A DNA stretch of 7,290 nt. Source: Armatimonadota bacterium. GTDB taxonomy: Bacteria; Sysuimicrobiota; Sysuimicrobiia; Sysuimicrobiales; JACQTN01. The position numbers and the translations under genes are program-made. Every line of letters starts with the position of its first letter. Positions within the stretch are counted from its first letter, which is position 1. Positions 1 through 5,478 of the stretch are shown here, piece by piece. Where the stretch lies: contig JACQTN010000071.1 in NCBI GenBank assembly GCA_016210785.1, forward strand, positions 1-7,290. Reading direction: 5' to 3'. The notes under the pieces were generated by a model, which made no database searches, had not been told where the DNA came from, and saw nothing but the letters and a program-made list of their open reading frames with translations.

Positions 1-60
1 CAGCGGGTGCGGCTCATCCTCCAGGCCGGGCAGCGGCGGGACACGCTGTCGCCCGAGTAG
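1..60 (+). CDS. 3' end of an unidentified gene (partial)
   Basis: The first 19 codons in frame 1 are open and end with TAG at 58-60, giving a basic C-terminus (QRVRLILQAGQRRDTLSPE). Third positions are mostly G or C, as in the real genes of this window, and the region after the stop loses that pattern, so this is plausibly the tail of a gene that starts outside the window. Too little is visible to name a family. It could be chance open frame, since 20 codons without a stop is common in DNA this rich in GC. Confidence 0.4.
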   Translation, partial: QRVRLILQAGQRRDTLSPE

Positions 61-219
61 GCCGGGGGCGCGCGAAGGAATTTTGTCGGCGCCTGTAGCA
101 TCGGAGAAACGCCTGCCTGCCATTTGGGTACCGGCGCCGTAGCCTCCGGCACGCAGCCCGACCACCTGTTCGGAGGCCACAGCGTCGTGGCCTCACATGG
201 ATGCCGGGGGGGCACGGCC

Positions 220-226
220 GGGAGGG
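220..226 (+). promoter_or_regulatory. Ribosome binding site fixing the dehydrogenase start
   Basis: GGGAGGG sits 4 bases before the ATG at 231. It decides between that ATG and an in-frame ATG at 201, which has no purine-rich stretch at a suitable distance and would add ten Gly/His-rich residues that do not belong to the family's first beta strand. Confidence 0.7.
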
Positions 227-230
227 TTTC

Positions 231-1208
231 ATGCGTCCCATTGTCACCATGATCGAATCCATCCACGAGGAGGGCATGGTGCTGCTGCGCGCCGCGGCGG
301 AGGTCGTCGAGCTGCCCGAGCCCTCCCCGCCGGAGGTGGTCCGCGCGGCAGTCGCCGACGCGGATGCCGTCGTGGTGCGCCTGTATCCGGTGACCGCGGC
401 GCTCATCGAGGCGGCGCCGAAGCTCCGGGTGATCGGCCGGCACGGGGTCGGCGTGGACACCGTGGACGTGGCGACGGCGACGCGTCGCGGGGTGGCCGTG
501 GTGTACACCCCCGGCGCCAACAGCCAGGCGGTGGCCGAGCACGCGCTCACCCTGATGCTGGCGGTTGCCAAGCAGATTGTGATGCTCGACCGCGACGTGC
601 GCGAGGGACGCTTCGGCAGCCGGCGGGTCACCGCCCTCGACCTCGACCGCAAGGTCCTGGGGCTGGTCGGGGTGGGGCAGGTCGGGCGGCGGGTGGCCGG
701 CATGTGCCGGGGCGCCTTCGAGATGCGGGTGCTGGCCTACGATCCCTACGTCGCCACGCCTCTGCCGGGCGTCACCATGGTCCGCACGCTGCACGATCTG
801 CTCGCGGAGGCGGACATTGTTTCGGTCCACGCACCGCTCACGCCGGAGACCCGCGGGTTGATCGCGGCCGCGGAGCTGGCGCGCATGAAGCCAACGGCCA
901 TCCTCATCAACACGGCGCGCGGCCCCATCGTGGATGAGGTGGCGCTGGCGGAGGCGCTGCGCGCGGGACGGATCGCGGGGGCGGGGCTGGACGTCTTCGC
1001 CCAGGAGCCGGTGCCCGCGGGCCATCCGCTCCTGGGCATCCCCAACGCTGTGCTGACCCCGCACTCGGCGTCGCGCAGCGAAGGTGGCCTTCGCGGGATG
1101 GCCCGCATGGTGGCGGAGGGCGTGGTGGCCGTGCTGCGCGGCGAGCAACCGCCCGCGGTGGCCAATCCCGAGGCCTGCGCCCACCTCCGGCCCCGGCAGG
1201 GCGCGTAG
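231..1208 (+). CDS. D-2-hydroxyacid dehydrogenase, phosphoglycerate dehydrogenase-like
   Basis: This 325-residue cytoplasmic NAD-dependent oxidoreductase belongs to the D-isomer-specific 2-hydroxyacid dehydrogenase family, which interconverts 2-hydroxyacids and 2-oxoacids. Visible family landmarks are the N-terminal substrate-domain segment GVGVDTVDV (72-80), the NSQAVAEH stretch (97-104), the Rossmann glycine motif GVGQVG (147-152), and Asp171 at the end of the second Rossmann strand (LAYDPY), which favours NAD over NADP. The catalytic set is complete: Arg230 (NTARGPIVDE), Glu259 (FAQEP) and His278 (TPHSAS). There is no C-terminal ACT or intervening domain, so it resembles the short form of 3-phosphoglycerate dehydrogenase (serine synthesis), but glycerate, hydroxypyruvate or other 2-oxoacid substrates are equally possible. 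The neighbours do not point to serine synthesis, so I give no symbol. Family call is firm; substrate is open. The start at 231 is supported by the Shine-Dalgarno sequence just before it. Confidence 0.93.
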   Translation: MRPIVTMIESIHEEGMVLLRAAAEVVELPEPSPPEVVRAAVADADAVVVRLYPVTAALIEAAPKLRVIGRHGVGVDTVDVATATRRGVAVVYTPGANSQAVAEHALTLMLAVAKQIVMLDRDVREGRFGSRRVTALDLDRKVLGLVGVGQVGRRVAGMCRGAFEMRVLAYDPYVATPLPGVTMVRTLHDLLAEADIVSVHAPLTPETRGLIAAAELARMKPTAILINTARGPIVDEVALAEALRAGRIAGAGLDVFAQEPVPAGHPLLGIPNAVLTPHSASRSEGGLRGMARMVAEGVVAVLRGEQPPAVANPEACAHLRPRQGA

Positions 1209-1378
1209 CCGGATCGGGGCGCGACACACGCGGTCTCGGCCACGGGTGGGAGCGGCGGTACGCAGAACGCCGCACGACGCGGGAGCAGACGGTGCCGGGA
1301 GGAGAGGACGCGGGAGAAGGATCGCGATCCATCGGCGCGCGCTGACCACATCGCGCCGTCCGTCACGTCTACGCACGC

Positions 1379-1384
1379 AGGGAG
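1379..1384 (+). promoter_or_regulatory. Ribosome binding site of the XRE/TPR gene
   Basis: AGGGAG lies 6 bases before the ATG at 1391. The protein starting there opens directly with the first helix of the helix-turn-helix domain, so motif and domain agree on the start. No convincing -35/-10 pair was seen in the 1209-1390 gap. Confidence 0.6.
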
Positions 1385-1390
1385 AGCCCA

Positions 1391-2713
1391 ATGAGCAGTC
1401 TCGGACAGCGCATCAGGGAAGCGCGCAAGCAACTGGGCATGACCCAGGCCCAGCTGGCGGAGCCGGATCTGACCAAGGGGTTCATCAGTCTGGTGGAGAC
1501 CGGGCGGGCCCGGCCGTCCCTCAAGTCGCTGGAGCAGATCGCCCAGCGGCTGGGCAAGTCGGTCAGCTCCTTCCTGGAGGACGGCGAGCCCGCGGCCGGG
1601 CGCGACCTGGCCGTCGTGCTCAAGCAGGGCGAGGCCGCGCTGCGGCAGCGGCGGTGGAGCGAAGCGGTCAGGACGTTTCAGGCCGCGGCGGAGGTCACGG
1701 GCGACGCCCCGCCGGCCGCGCGCGCGGCGCTGCAGGTGGGATGGGGTGAGGCGTTGCTGCACCAGGGCCAGATGCGCCACGCGCAGGAGCGCCTCACCGA
1801 AGGGCTGCAGCAGGCGCGCGAGGCGCGGGCGCCGGAAGAAACAGCGCGGGCGCTGCGCGGTCTGGGGCTCATCGAACTGCAGCACGGGCGCCTCCCGCAG
1901 GCTATCGAGCATCTCCGCCCGGCGGCGCGGGCGTTGGAGGAAGGTCGCCTCGAGGCGCGCCACCTCCACGCCTCCACGCTCATCGCCCTGGGCAGGGCGT
2001 ACGGGCGGGCCGGGCAACAGGACGAGGCGCTGGGCTGCGTCCGCCAGGCTCTGGACCTGCTGGAGACGACCGCGAACCTGGCGGCTCTCAGCCGGGCATA
2101 CCTGGACAGCGGCATCGCTCTGCACGCGAACGGCCAGCGCGAGCGGGCGCTGGTCCACCTGCAGCGCGCCGTGGACGTGCTGGAACTGGTGGAGAGCCAG
2201 CACCTGCTGGCCGGCGCACGGCAGCACATGGCCGTGATCCTGCTGGAGCGGGGCGCGATCGACGAGGCCCTGCCGCATCTGTACGAGAGCCTGCGGCTGC
2301 GGGAGCGGCTGGGCGGGACGGCCTCTCCGGCGGCCACCCTCATCGAGCTGGCGCGGGCCCATCTGGCCCGCCGCGACCCGGCGCGCGCCGAGAGCTACGT
2401 CGGCGAGGCGATGATCCATTTGAAGAAAGAGGACGAGCCCGCCACGCGGGCCCGCGCCCAGGCGGTGCTGGGATTGATCCGCCGCCAGCAGGGCAAGGTG
2501 GCGGAGGCCATCATGCTGCTGGAGAAGGCGGCGCGGCAACTGGCGCGGCTGGATCTGCCGCTGGATCTGGCGGGCGTCTACCACGATCTGGGCCGGATCC
2601 ACGCCGACCGCGACGACCAGGCGAAGGCGGCGGGCGCCTACCGACGGGCCCTGGAGGCTTTGCGGTCGGCCGACACGCTGGGCGGGCTGGGCCGGCTGTC
2701 GTCGCTGCCGTGA
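1391..2713 (+). CDS. XRE-family helix-turn-helix protein with TPR array
   Basis: A 440-residue predicted cytoplasmic transcription factor. Residues 5-62 form an XRE/HTH_3 DNA-binding domain: GQRIREARKQLGMTQAQLA, then TKGFISLVETGRARPSLKSL and QIAQRLGKS, the usual five-helix pattern with the conserved ISxxExGRxxPS core. From about residue 70 to 425 the protein is a string of roughly nine tetratricopeptide repeats, each about 34-40 residues, for example STLIALGRAYGRAGQQDEAL (195-214), ARQHMAVILLERGAIDEAL (276-294) and YHDLGRIHADRDDQAKAAG (397-415). HTH plus TPR is the layout of RRNPP-type peptide-responsive regulators, and also of many uncharacterised regulators, so a peptide or protein ligand is possible but not shown. 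It stands alone: 182 bases follow the previous gene, and a separate promoter-like box begins right after its stop. No signal peptide or membrane segment is seen. Targets are unknown. Confidence 0.9.
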   Translation: MSSLGQRIREARKQLGMTQAQLAEPDLTKGFISLVETGRARPSLKSLEQIAQRLGKSVSSFLEDGEPAAGRDLAVVLKQGEAALRQRRWSEAVRTFQAAAEVTGDAPPAARAALQVGWGEALLHQGQMRHAQERLTEGLQQAREARAPEETARALRGLGLIELQHGRLPQAIEHLRPAARALEEGRLEARHLHASTLIALGRAYGRAGQQDEALGCVRQALDLLETTANLAALSRAYLDSGIALHANGQRERALVHLQRAVDVLELVESQHLLAGARQHMAVILLERGAIDEALPHLYESLRLRERLGGTASPAATLIELARAHLARRDPARAESYVGEAMIHLKKEDEPATRARAQAVLGLIRRQQGKVAEAIMLLEKAARQLARLDLPLDLAGVYHDLGRIHADRDDQAKAAGAYRRALEALRSADTLGGLGRLSSLP

Positions 2714-2718
2714 CGGGG

Positions 2719-2724
2719 TATAAT
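2719..2724 (+). promoter_or_regulatory. -10 promoter box for the zinc-ribbon/ureohydrolase unit
   Basis: A perfect TATAAT in the context GGGGTATAATTGAAGG starts 6 bases after the stop of the TPR gene, in otherwise GC-rich DNA. The -35 region is poor: CTGTCG at 2696-2701, with a 17-base spacer, matches TTGACA at three of six positions and lies inside the preceding coding sequence. Transcription would begin near 2731, leaving a leader of about 27 bases before the ATG at 2758. The ideal -10 makes a vegetative sigma-70-type promoter likely. Confidence 0.65.
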
Positions 2725-2757
2725 TGAAGGCAGACTCCTCACCTGGCGGGGCGCGCC

Positions 2758-3018
2758 ATGCGGTGTCCTCACTGCGGGAGCGAGTACCTGGTCAGTAACG
2801 TCACCATCCGCTGGATGCAGGTGCGCGGCATGTTTCTCCACGAGCGCGGCCACTACTGCGTGGCTTGCGGCAAGGGGATCGAGGGCGCCGCGGCCCCCAG
2901 CGAGATGCTCCTGGCCGTGCGCGTGGAGCGTGTCTCGGCCGCGCTGCGGAGCCTGCAGGAAAGCGGCGACGTGGTCGTCGTCCAGCACCGGGACGGCACC
3001 AAGGAAGTGTTGTTCTAG
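2758..3018 (+). CDS. Small zinc-ribbon protein of unknown function
   Basis: An 86-residue protein. The first half carries two CxxC knuckles, Cys3/Cys6 (CPHCGS) and Cys34/Cys37 (CVACGK), spaced as in zinc ribbons, so it very probably binds one structural zinc ion. Between the knuckles is a strand-rich stretch with Trp19 and His28/His32. The second half (about 50-86) reads as one amphipathic helix (VERVSAALRSLQESG) followed by a beta hairpin (VVVVQHRDGTKEVLF) ending at the C-terminus. The layout loosely recalls YgiT/MqsA-type zinc fingers, but I do not recognise the family and assign no function. It is first in a likely two-gene unit, 8 bases before the ureohydrolase start, and 34 bases after a perfect -10 box. 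The Shine-Dalgarno sequence is weak (GGCGGGG about 5 bases upstream). Gene reality is well supported by the promoter, the cysteine pattern and the tight spacing. Confidence 0.8.
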   Translation: MRCPHCGSEYLVSNVTIRWMQVRGMFLHERGHYCVACGKGIEGAAAPSEMLLAVRVERVSAALRSLQESGDVVVVQHRDGTKEVLF

Positions 3019-3026
3019 TCCGCTCC

Positions 3027-3977
3027 ATGTCCACCCACCGGCCCGCCGACTCGCTTCAGTCCCCCCGGTTCGCCCAGCCCGCCACGTTCATGCGCCTGCC
3101 CCACCATCGCGGCGCCGCGGGTCTGGACGTGGCCATCCTGGGCATCCCCTTTGACGGCGGGGTCTCCTACCGGCCCGGCCCGCGCTTTGCGCCCCGGGCC
3201 GTCCGCGAACACAGCAGCCTGATCCGCCCGTACCATCCCGTGCTGCGCGTGAGCCCCTTCGAAGTCTTGAAGGTGGCGGACGTGGGCGACGTGGACGTGA
3301 ACCCCATGAACATCGAGGACACGTTTGGCCGGGTGGAGGCGGCGGTGGGCGCGGTGCTGGAGGCGGCCGCGATCCCCGCCTGCGTGGGCGGCGATCACTC
3401 CCTGTCGTTGCCCATCCTGCGGGCGGTGGCGCGGCGTCACGGTCCGGTGGGCATGGTGCACTTCGACGCGCACCAGGACATGTGGGAGCAATACTTCGGC
3501 AACCGCTACTTCCACGGCACGCCGTTCCGCCGCGCCGTGGAGGAGGGCTTGCTCGATCCACGTCGCGTGGTGCAGGTGGGCATCCGCGGGCCGGTGTACG
3601 CGGAGGGGGACTTCGAGTTCGGCCAGCGGCACGGCGTGCGCGTGGTGCGCGCGGAGGATGTGGCCGAGCGCGGAGTGCCGTGGGTGCGCGAGCAGATGCA
3701 GGTGGCGCGGGGCGGGCCGGTCTACGTGTCCTTCGACGTCGACAGCCTTGACCCGGCGTTTGCGCCCGGCACCGGGACGCCGGAGGTGGGCGGGCTCACG
3801 AGCCGGGAGGCGCTGGCGCTGGTGCGCGGGCTCGTGGGGCTGCCCATCGTGGGTTTCGACGTGGTGGAGGTCTCGCCTCCGTATGATCCCGCGCACATCA
3901 CGGCGCTGCTGGCCGCGAACGTGCTGTTCGAGCTCGTCGCGGTGATCGCGGCGGGGCGGGGCGGACAGCCCCGGTAG
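3027..3977 (+). CDS. speB: Agmatinase-family ureohydrolase
   Basis: A 316-residue metalloenzyme of the arginase/agmatinase superfamily, which hydrolyses guanidino compounds to urea and an amine (agmatine to putrescine in the classic case). The dinuclear-metal ligands are all visible: His124 in GGDHS (121-125), Asp147, His149 and Asp151 in DAHQD, and Asp237 and Asp239 in SFDVDSLDPAFAPGTGTPE. His163 in FHGTPFRRA and Glu281 in VEVSPPYDP are further hallmarks, and the length is usual for agmatinases. The residues after the DAH motif are QDMWEQ, where I would expect DAHTDT-like sequence in typical agmatinases, so guanidinobutyrase, guanidinopropionase or another guanidino hydrolase cannot be excluded. 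The ATG at 3027 is chosen because the protein then begins with a typical short lead-in before the LDVAILGIPFDGG strand; no good Shine-Dalgarno lies next to it, which suggests translational coupling to the zinc-ribbon gene ending 8 bases upstream. No arginine decarboxylase or spermidine synthase gene is nearby. An intrinsic terminator follows directly. Confidence 0.88.
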   Translation: MSTHRPADSLQSPRFAQPATFMRLPHHRGAAGLDVAILGIPFDGGVSYRPGPRFAPRAVREHSSLIRPYHPVLRVSPFEVLKVADVGDVDVNPMNIEDTFGRVEAAVGAVLEAAAIPACVGGDHSLSLPILRAVARRHGPVGMVHFDAHQDMWEQYFGNRYFHGTPFRRAVEEGLLDPRRVVQVGIRGPVYAEGDFEFGQRHGVRVVRAEDVAERGVPWVREQMQVARGGPVYVSFDVDSLDPAFAPGTGTPEVGGLTSREALALVRGLVGLPIVGFDVVEVSPPYDPAHITALLAANVLFELVAVIAAGRGGQPR

Positions 3978-3978
3978 C

Positions 3979-4004
3979 GCCCGGCCCCGCCGGGCAGTTT
4001 TCTT
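3979..4004 (+). terminator. Rho-independent terminator after the ureohydrolase gene
   Basis: A perfect 7-base-pair stem GCCCGGC (3979-3985) / GCCGGGC (3989-3995) with a CCC loop is followed by AGTTTTCTTCT. It begins 2 bases after the stop codon at 3975-3977. The all-GC stem, tight loop and U-rich tail are the standard arrangement, and it separates the metabolic unit from the less GC-rich region that follows. Confidence 0.8.
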
Positions 4005-4039
4005 CTGACCCTTCCCGGCGCCCTTTCCTGTGTGCCCCC

Positions 4040-4076
4040 TCTTGTGACCTTCTTGTGACCCATTGTCCCTTATGCT
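4040..4076 (+). promoter_or_regulatory. 11-base direct repeats with a possible -10 box
   Basis: TCTTGTGACC occurs twice without mismatch, at 4040-4049 and 4051-4060, so the copies are 11 bases apart and face the same side of the helix. A relaxed third copy (TTGTCCC) starts at 4063, and a one-mismatch copy (TCTTCTGACC) lies in the terminator tail at 4001-4010. Ten bases after the second copy is TATGCT (4071-4076), four of six matches to TATAAT, with no -35 box. Direct repeats replacing the -35 region are typical of sites for OmpR/PhoB-like winged-helix activators and SARPs. The next confident gene starts at 4253, so the leader would be about 170 bases. Operator function is inference. Confidence 0.45.
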
Positions 4077-4230
4077 CCTGCTGACGGGGCTTCCGCGAGT
4101 GTGGATGCCCGTGACTGCACCAGCAGCCTCCGGGGTCCAGGAAGCGGGAACATACGTTTGGGCTGACTTCCGGGTTGGGCCGGGCTCCGCGCATCTTCGT
4201 CGGTTGTCAGGCACTGCAGCTATCGTGTAG
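4072..4230 (+). CDS. Candidate small ORF upstream of the TOMM-type gene
   Basis: An open frame of 52 codons runs from ATG 4072 to TAG 4228-4230 and ends 22 bases before the ATG of the TOMM-type gene. Other starts are GTG 4099 (ACGGGG at 4084-4089, 9 bases upstream) and ATG 4105 (41 codons). The product begins MLLLTGLPRVWMP and ends RRLSGTAAIV; it has no cysteine and only scattered Ser/Thr. No Shine-Dalgarno precedes ATG 4072, and that ATG overlaps the possible -10 box at 4071-4076, so both cannot be used together. Third-position GC is only about 63 percent by my count, less than in the neighbours. Position before an E1-like TOMM protein is what a precursor peptide could have, but the composition is not typical. 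It may be non-coding leader. Confidence 0.2.
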   Translation: MLLLTGLPRVWMPVTAPAASGVQEAGTYVWADFRVGPGSAHLRRLSGTAAIV

Positions 4231-4252
4231 ATCGTGTCGGGAGTGAGGACGC

Positions 4253-5287
4253 ATGTGGGAGGAGCCGACAACGACAGTCAACTTGATCCGGACTGGACGG
4301 GTGGAGCGTGCGCGCGCCATGCGGGGTGTACCGGTGGCCGGAGGCCAGAGCGCTGGGCAGATCCTGCCTGACCTCCCTGGGCGCGTGGAAGACGCCGGCT
4401 GCGGAGATCCGTGGCCGCGGGCAGGCCGCGCCGCGGCGCCGGCGCTCCCGATCCTCGACGCCCTGAGCCAGGCGGGACGCATCCATGCGGCGAGCCTGGC
4501 CGCCGACGTCCGGGAGTATGCAGAGGAGCATTCAGCCGTGTTTTGCTTCTTTGAGACTCTGCTTGCCGATCCTCGCACGGCGCCGAGAATTCTCGCTTAC
4601 GCGCGGGTGATGCTCGTAGGATCGGAGGGCCTGGCCCGGTGCGTCAGCGAGCGGCTGTCTTCCTACGGTGTCCAGGACCCGTCGGTCGTGTCCCTGGTGC
4701 CTGACGCGGCGCCGGACCAGAGTTCCGCGGCCCCGGCATGGCGTATCAGCGACACCCGGGCGCGCACCGCGGCATTCGAAGAAGAGCTCACGGATCGTAT
4801 CACGCAGCATCAGGTACTGCTGATGGTTCTGCCAGGCTGGAGTTCGCCGGTCGTTCGCGCCGCGGGCCGGGCTGCACTGCGCGCGGATGTCCCCTTCCTG
4901 CCCCTCGTCCAGACCAGCGAAACAGTGTTCCTGATGGGACCCCTGGTTATCCCCCGAGAGACAGCATGCTGGCACTGCTTCGAACGCCAGATGAGGACCA
5001 ACTGGCCGGGCCGGGGGGTGATCCGGCTCCCGTGTCGTCAGTATCATGGACACGACCCCGGAATGGTAAGATTCGACGATCGTACGCCGCCCGCTTCCTA
5101 TGAGAGCGCCGCCGCTATGGTTGCCGCAGAAGCCGTGAAGTGGCTTCTCCTGCTGGTTCAGCACATCCAGACGCTCAGCCAGGTCGTCGTGTACCGCCCA
5201 TTCCTGGGAACCATGCAGGCATATCGGGTTGCCAGGTTGTCGCGGTGCGAGGACTGTGGCGGCATGCAACCTCCGGCGGAGATCTGA
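4253..5287 (+). CDS. E1-like TOMM biosynthesis protein (leader-binding, ThiF-like)
   Basis: A 344-residue protein that I place with the E1-like 'TOMM precursor leader peptide-binding' / cyclodehydratase partner proteins. Such proteins bind the leader of a ribosomal peptide and deliver it to a YcaO enzyme that turns Cys/Ser/Thr into azolines. Evidence: a degenerate ThiF-like Rossmann opening (RVMLVGSEGLARCVSERLSSYG, split here as RVMLVGSEGLARC 118-130 and VSERLSSYGV 131-140); a second strand-turn HQVLLMVLPGW (186-196); the hallmark MGPLVIPRETACWHCFERQ (228-246); and a C-terminal RCEDCGG (331-337). Cys239/Cys242 and Cys332/Cys335 form the expected structural zinc site. No adenylation motif is evident, as usual for the non-catalytic members. 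Residues 1-85 should hold the peptide-clasp/RRE-like part but are weakly conserved, and part may be out of frame. GAGG lies about 4 bases before the ATG. Composition is less GC-rich than the flanking genes, hinting at transfer. No YcaO, dehydrogenase or clear precursor is in the window. Family call is from motif recognition only. Confidence 0.72.
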   Translation: MWEEPTTTVNLIRTGRVERARAMRGVPVAGGQSAGQILPDLPGRVEDAGCGDPWPRAGRAAAPALPILDALSQAGRIHAASLAADVREYAEEHSAVFCFFETLLADPRTAPRILAYARVMLVGSEGLARCVSERLSSYGVQDPSVVSLVPDAAPDQSSAAPAWRISDTRARTAAFEEELTDRITQHQVLLMVLPGWSSPVVRAAGRAALRADVPFLPLVQTSETVFLMGPLVIPRETACWHCFERQMRTNWPGRGVIRLPCRQYHGHDPGMVRFDDRTPPASYESAAAMVAAEAVKWLLLLVQHIQTLSQVVVYRPFLGTMQAYRVARLSRCEDCGGMQPPAEI

Positions 5288-5356
5288 CGGGTCCTTTCTC
5301 AGAATCCCGATCTGGCGAGGCCTCACATCTGGCGCTGGTTTTGAGGGGCACCCGGT

Positions 5357-5473
5357 GTGGTGGCCTTCTGTCTTACCCTCTGCGCGCTGCTTCATCGAAT
5401 GGCCCCCACGAAAGGGAGTCGAACTGGCGAAGTGGAAGAGAAAACGGTAGTGGAAGAGAAGGGGGCACTGTGA
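5357..5473 (+). CDS. Candidate 38-residue peptide gene
   Basis: An open frame from GTG 5357 (or GTG 5360) to TGA 5471-5473, with GAGGGG (5343-5348) 8 bases before the first GTG, a good Shine-Dalgarno distance. The product has a hydrophobic N-terminus (VVAFCLTLCALLHRM) and a hydrophilic acidic/basic tail containing EVEEKT and VVEEKG in tandem. An internal ATG at 5399 would give 24 residues without the hydrophobic part. It follows the TOMM-type gene by 69 bases. A leader-then-core precursor would carry its modifiable Cys/Ser/Thr at the C-terminus; here the cysteines are at the N-terminus, which argues against a TOMM precursor. A small membrane peptide, or chance, are alternatives. Confidence 0.25.
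   Translation: MVAFCLTLCALLHRMAPTKGSRTGEVEEKTVVEEKGAL
5429..5464 (+). repeat. 18-base imperfect tandem duplication
   Basis: Units 5429-5446 and 5447-5464 agree at 14 of 18 positions and share an identical 12-base core AGTGGAAGAGAA (5431-5442 and 5449-5460). The unit length is six codons, and in the frame of the candidate peptide gene at 5357 the copies read EVEEKT and VVEEKG. The purine-rich run stands out from the surrounding DNA. Confidence 0.75.
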
Positions 5474-5478
5474 CGGGT

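Noticed and set aside
201..230. Upstream in-frame ATG as start of the dehydrogenase
   Set aside because: No ribosome binding site, and it adds a Gly/His-rich stretch; the ATG at 231 has GGGAGGG right before it.
746..2602. Long open frame on the - strand
   Set aside because: It lies antisense to two genes with complete family motifs. Its product is a low-complexity Arg/Gln/Leu-rich sequence typical of reverse-strand frames in DNA with high third-position GC.
4222..4237. ATCGTGT direct repeat at 9-base period, and TTGTCA at 4204-4209 as a -35 box
   Set aside because: No acceptable -10 box follows at 16-18 bases, and the repeat is short; not enough to call a promoter.
3015..4271. Long open frame on the - strand over the ureohydrolase gene
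   Set aside because: His/Arg-rich translation without any domain, antisense to an intact enzyme and running through a clear terminator.
5400..5475. tRNA 3' end on the - strand (TTCGACTCCC then CCA)
   Set aside because: The T-stem does not pair beyond one base pair, CCA is one base out of register, and no complementary 5' acceptor strand or anticodon arm is found, so neither a tRNA nor a tRNA-derived attachment site is supported.
5140..5478. Out-of-frame + strand open frame across the end of the TOMM-type gene
   Set aside because: Its first part overlaps the well-supported zinc-site coding region in another frame; only the short part from ATG 5479 is kept as a weak candidate.
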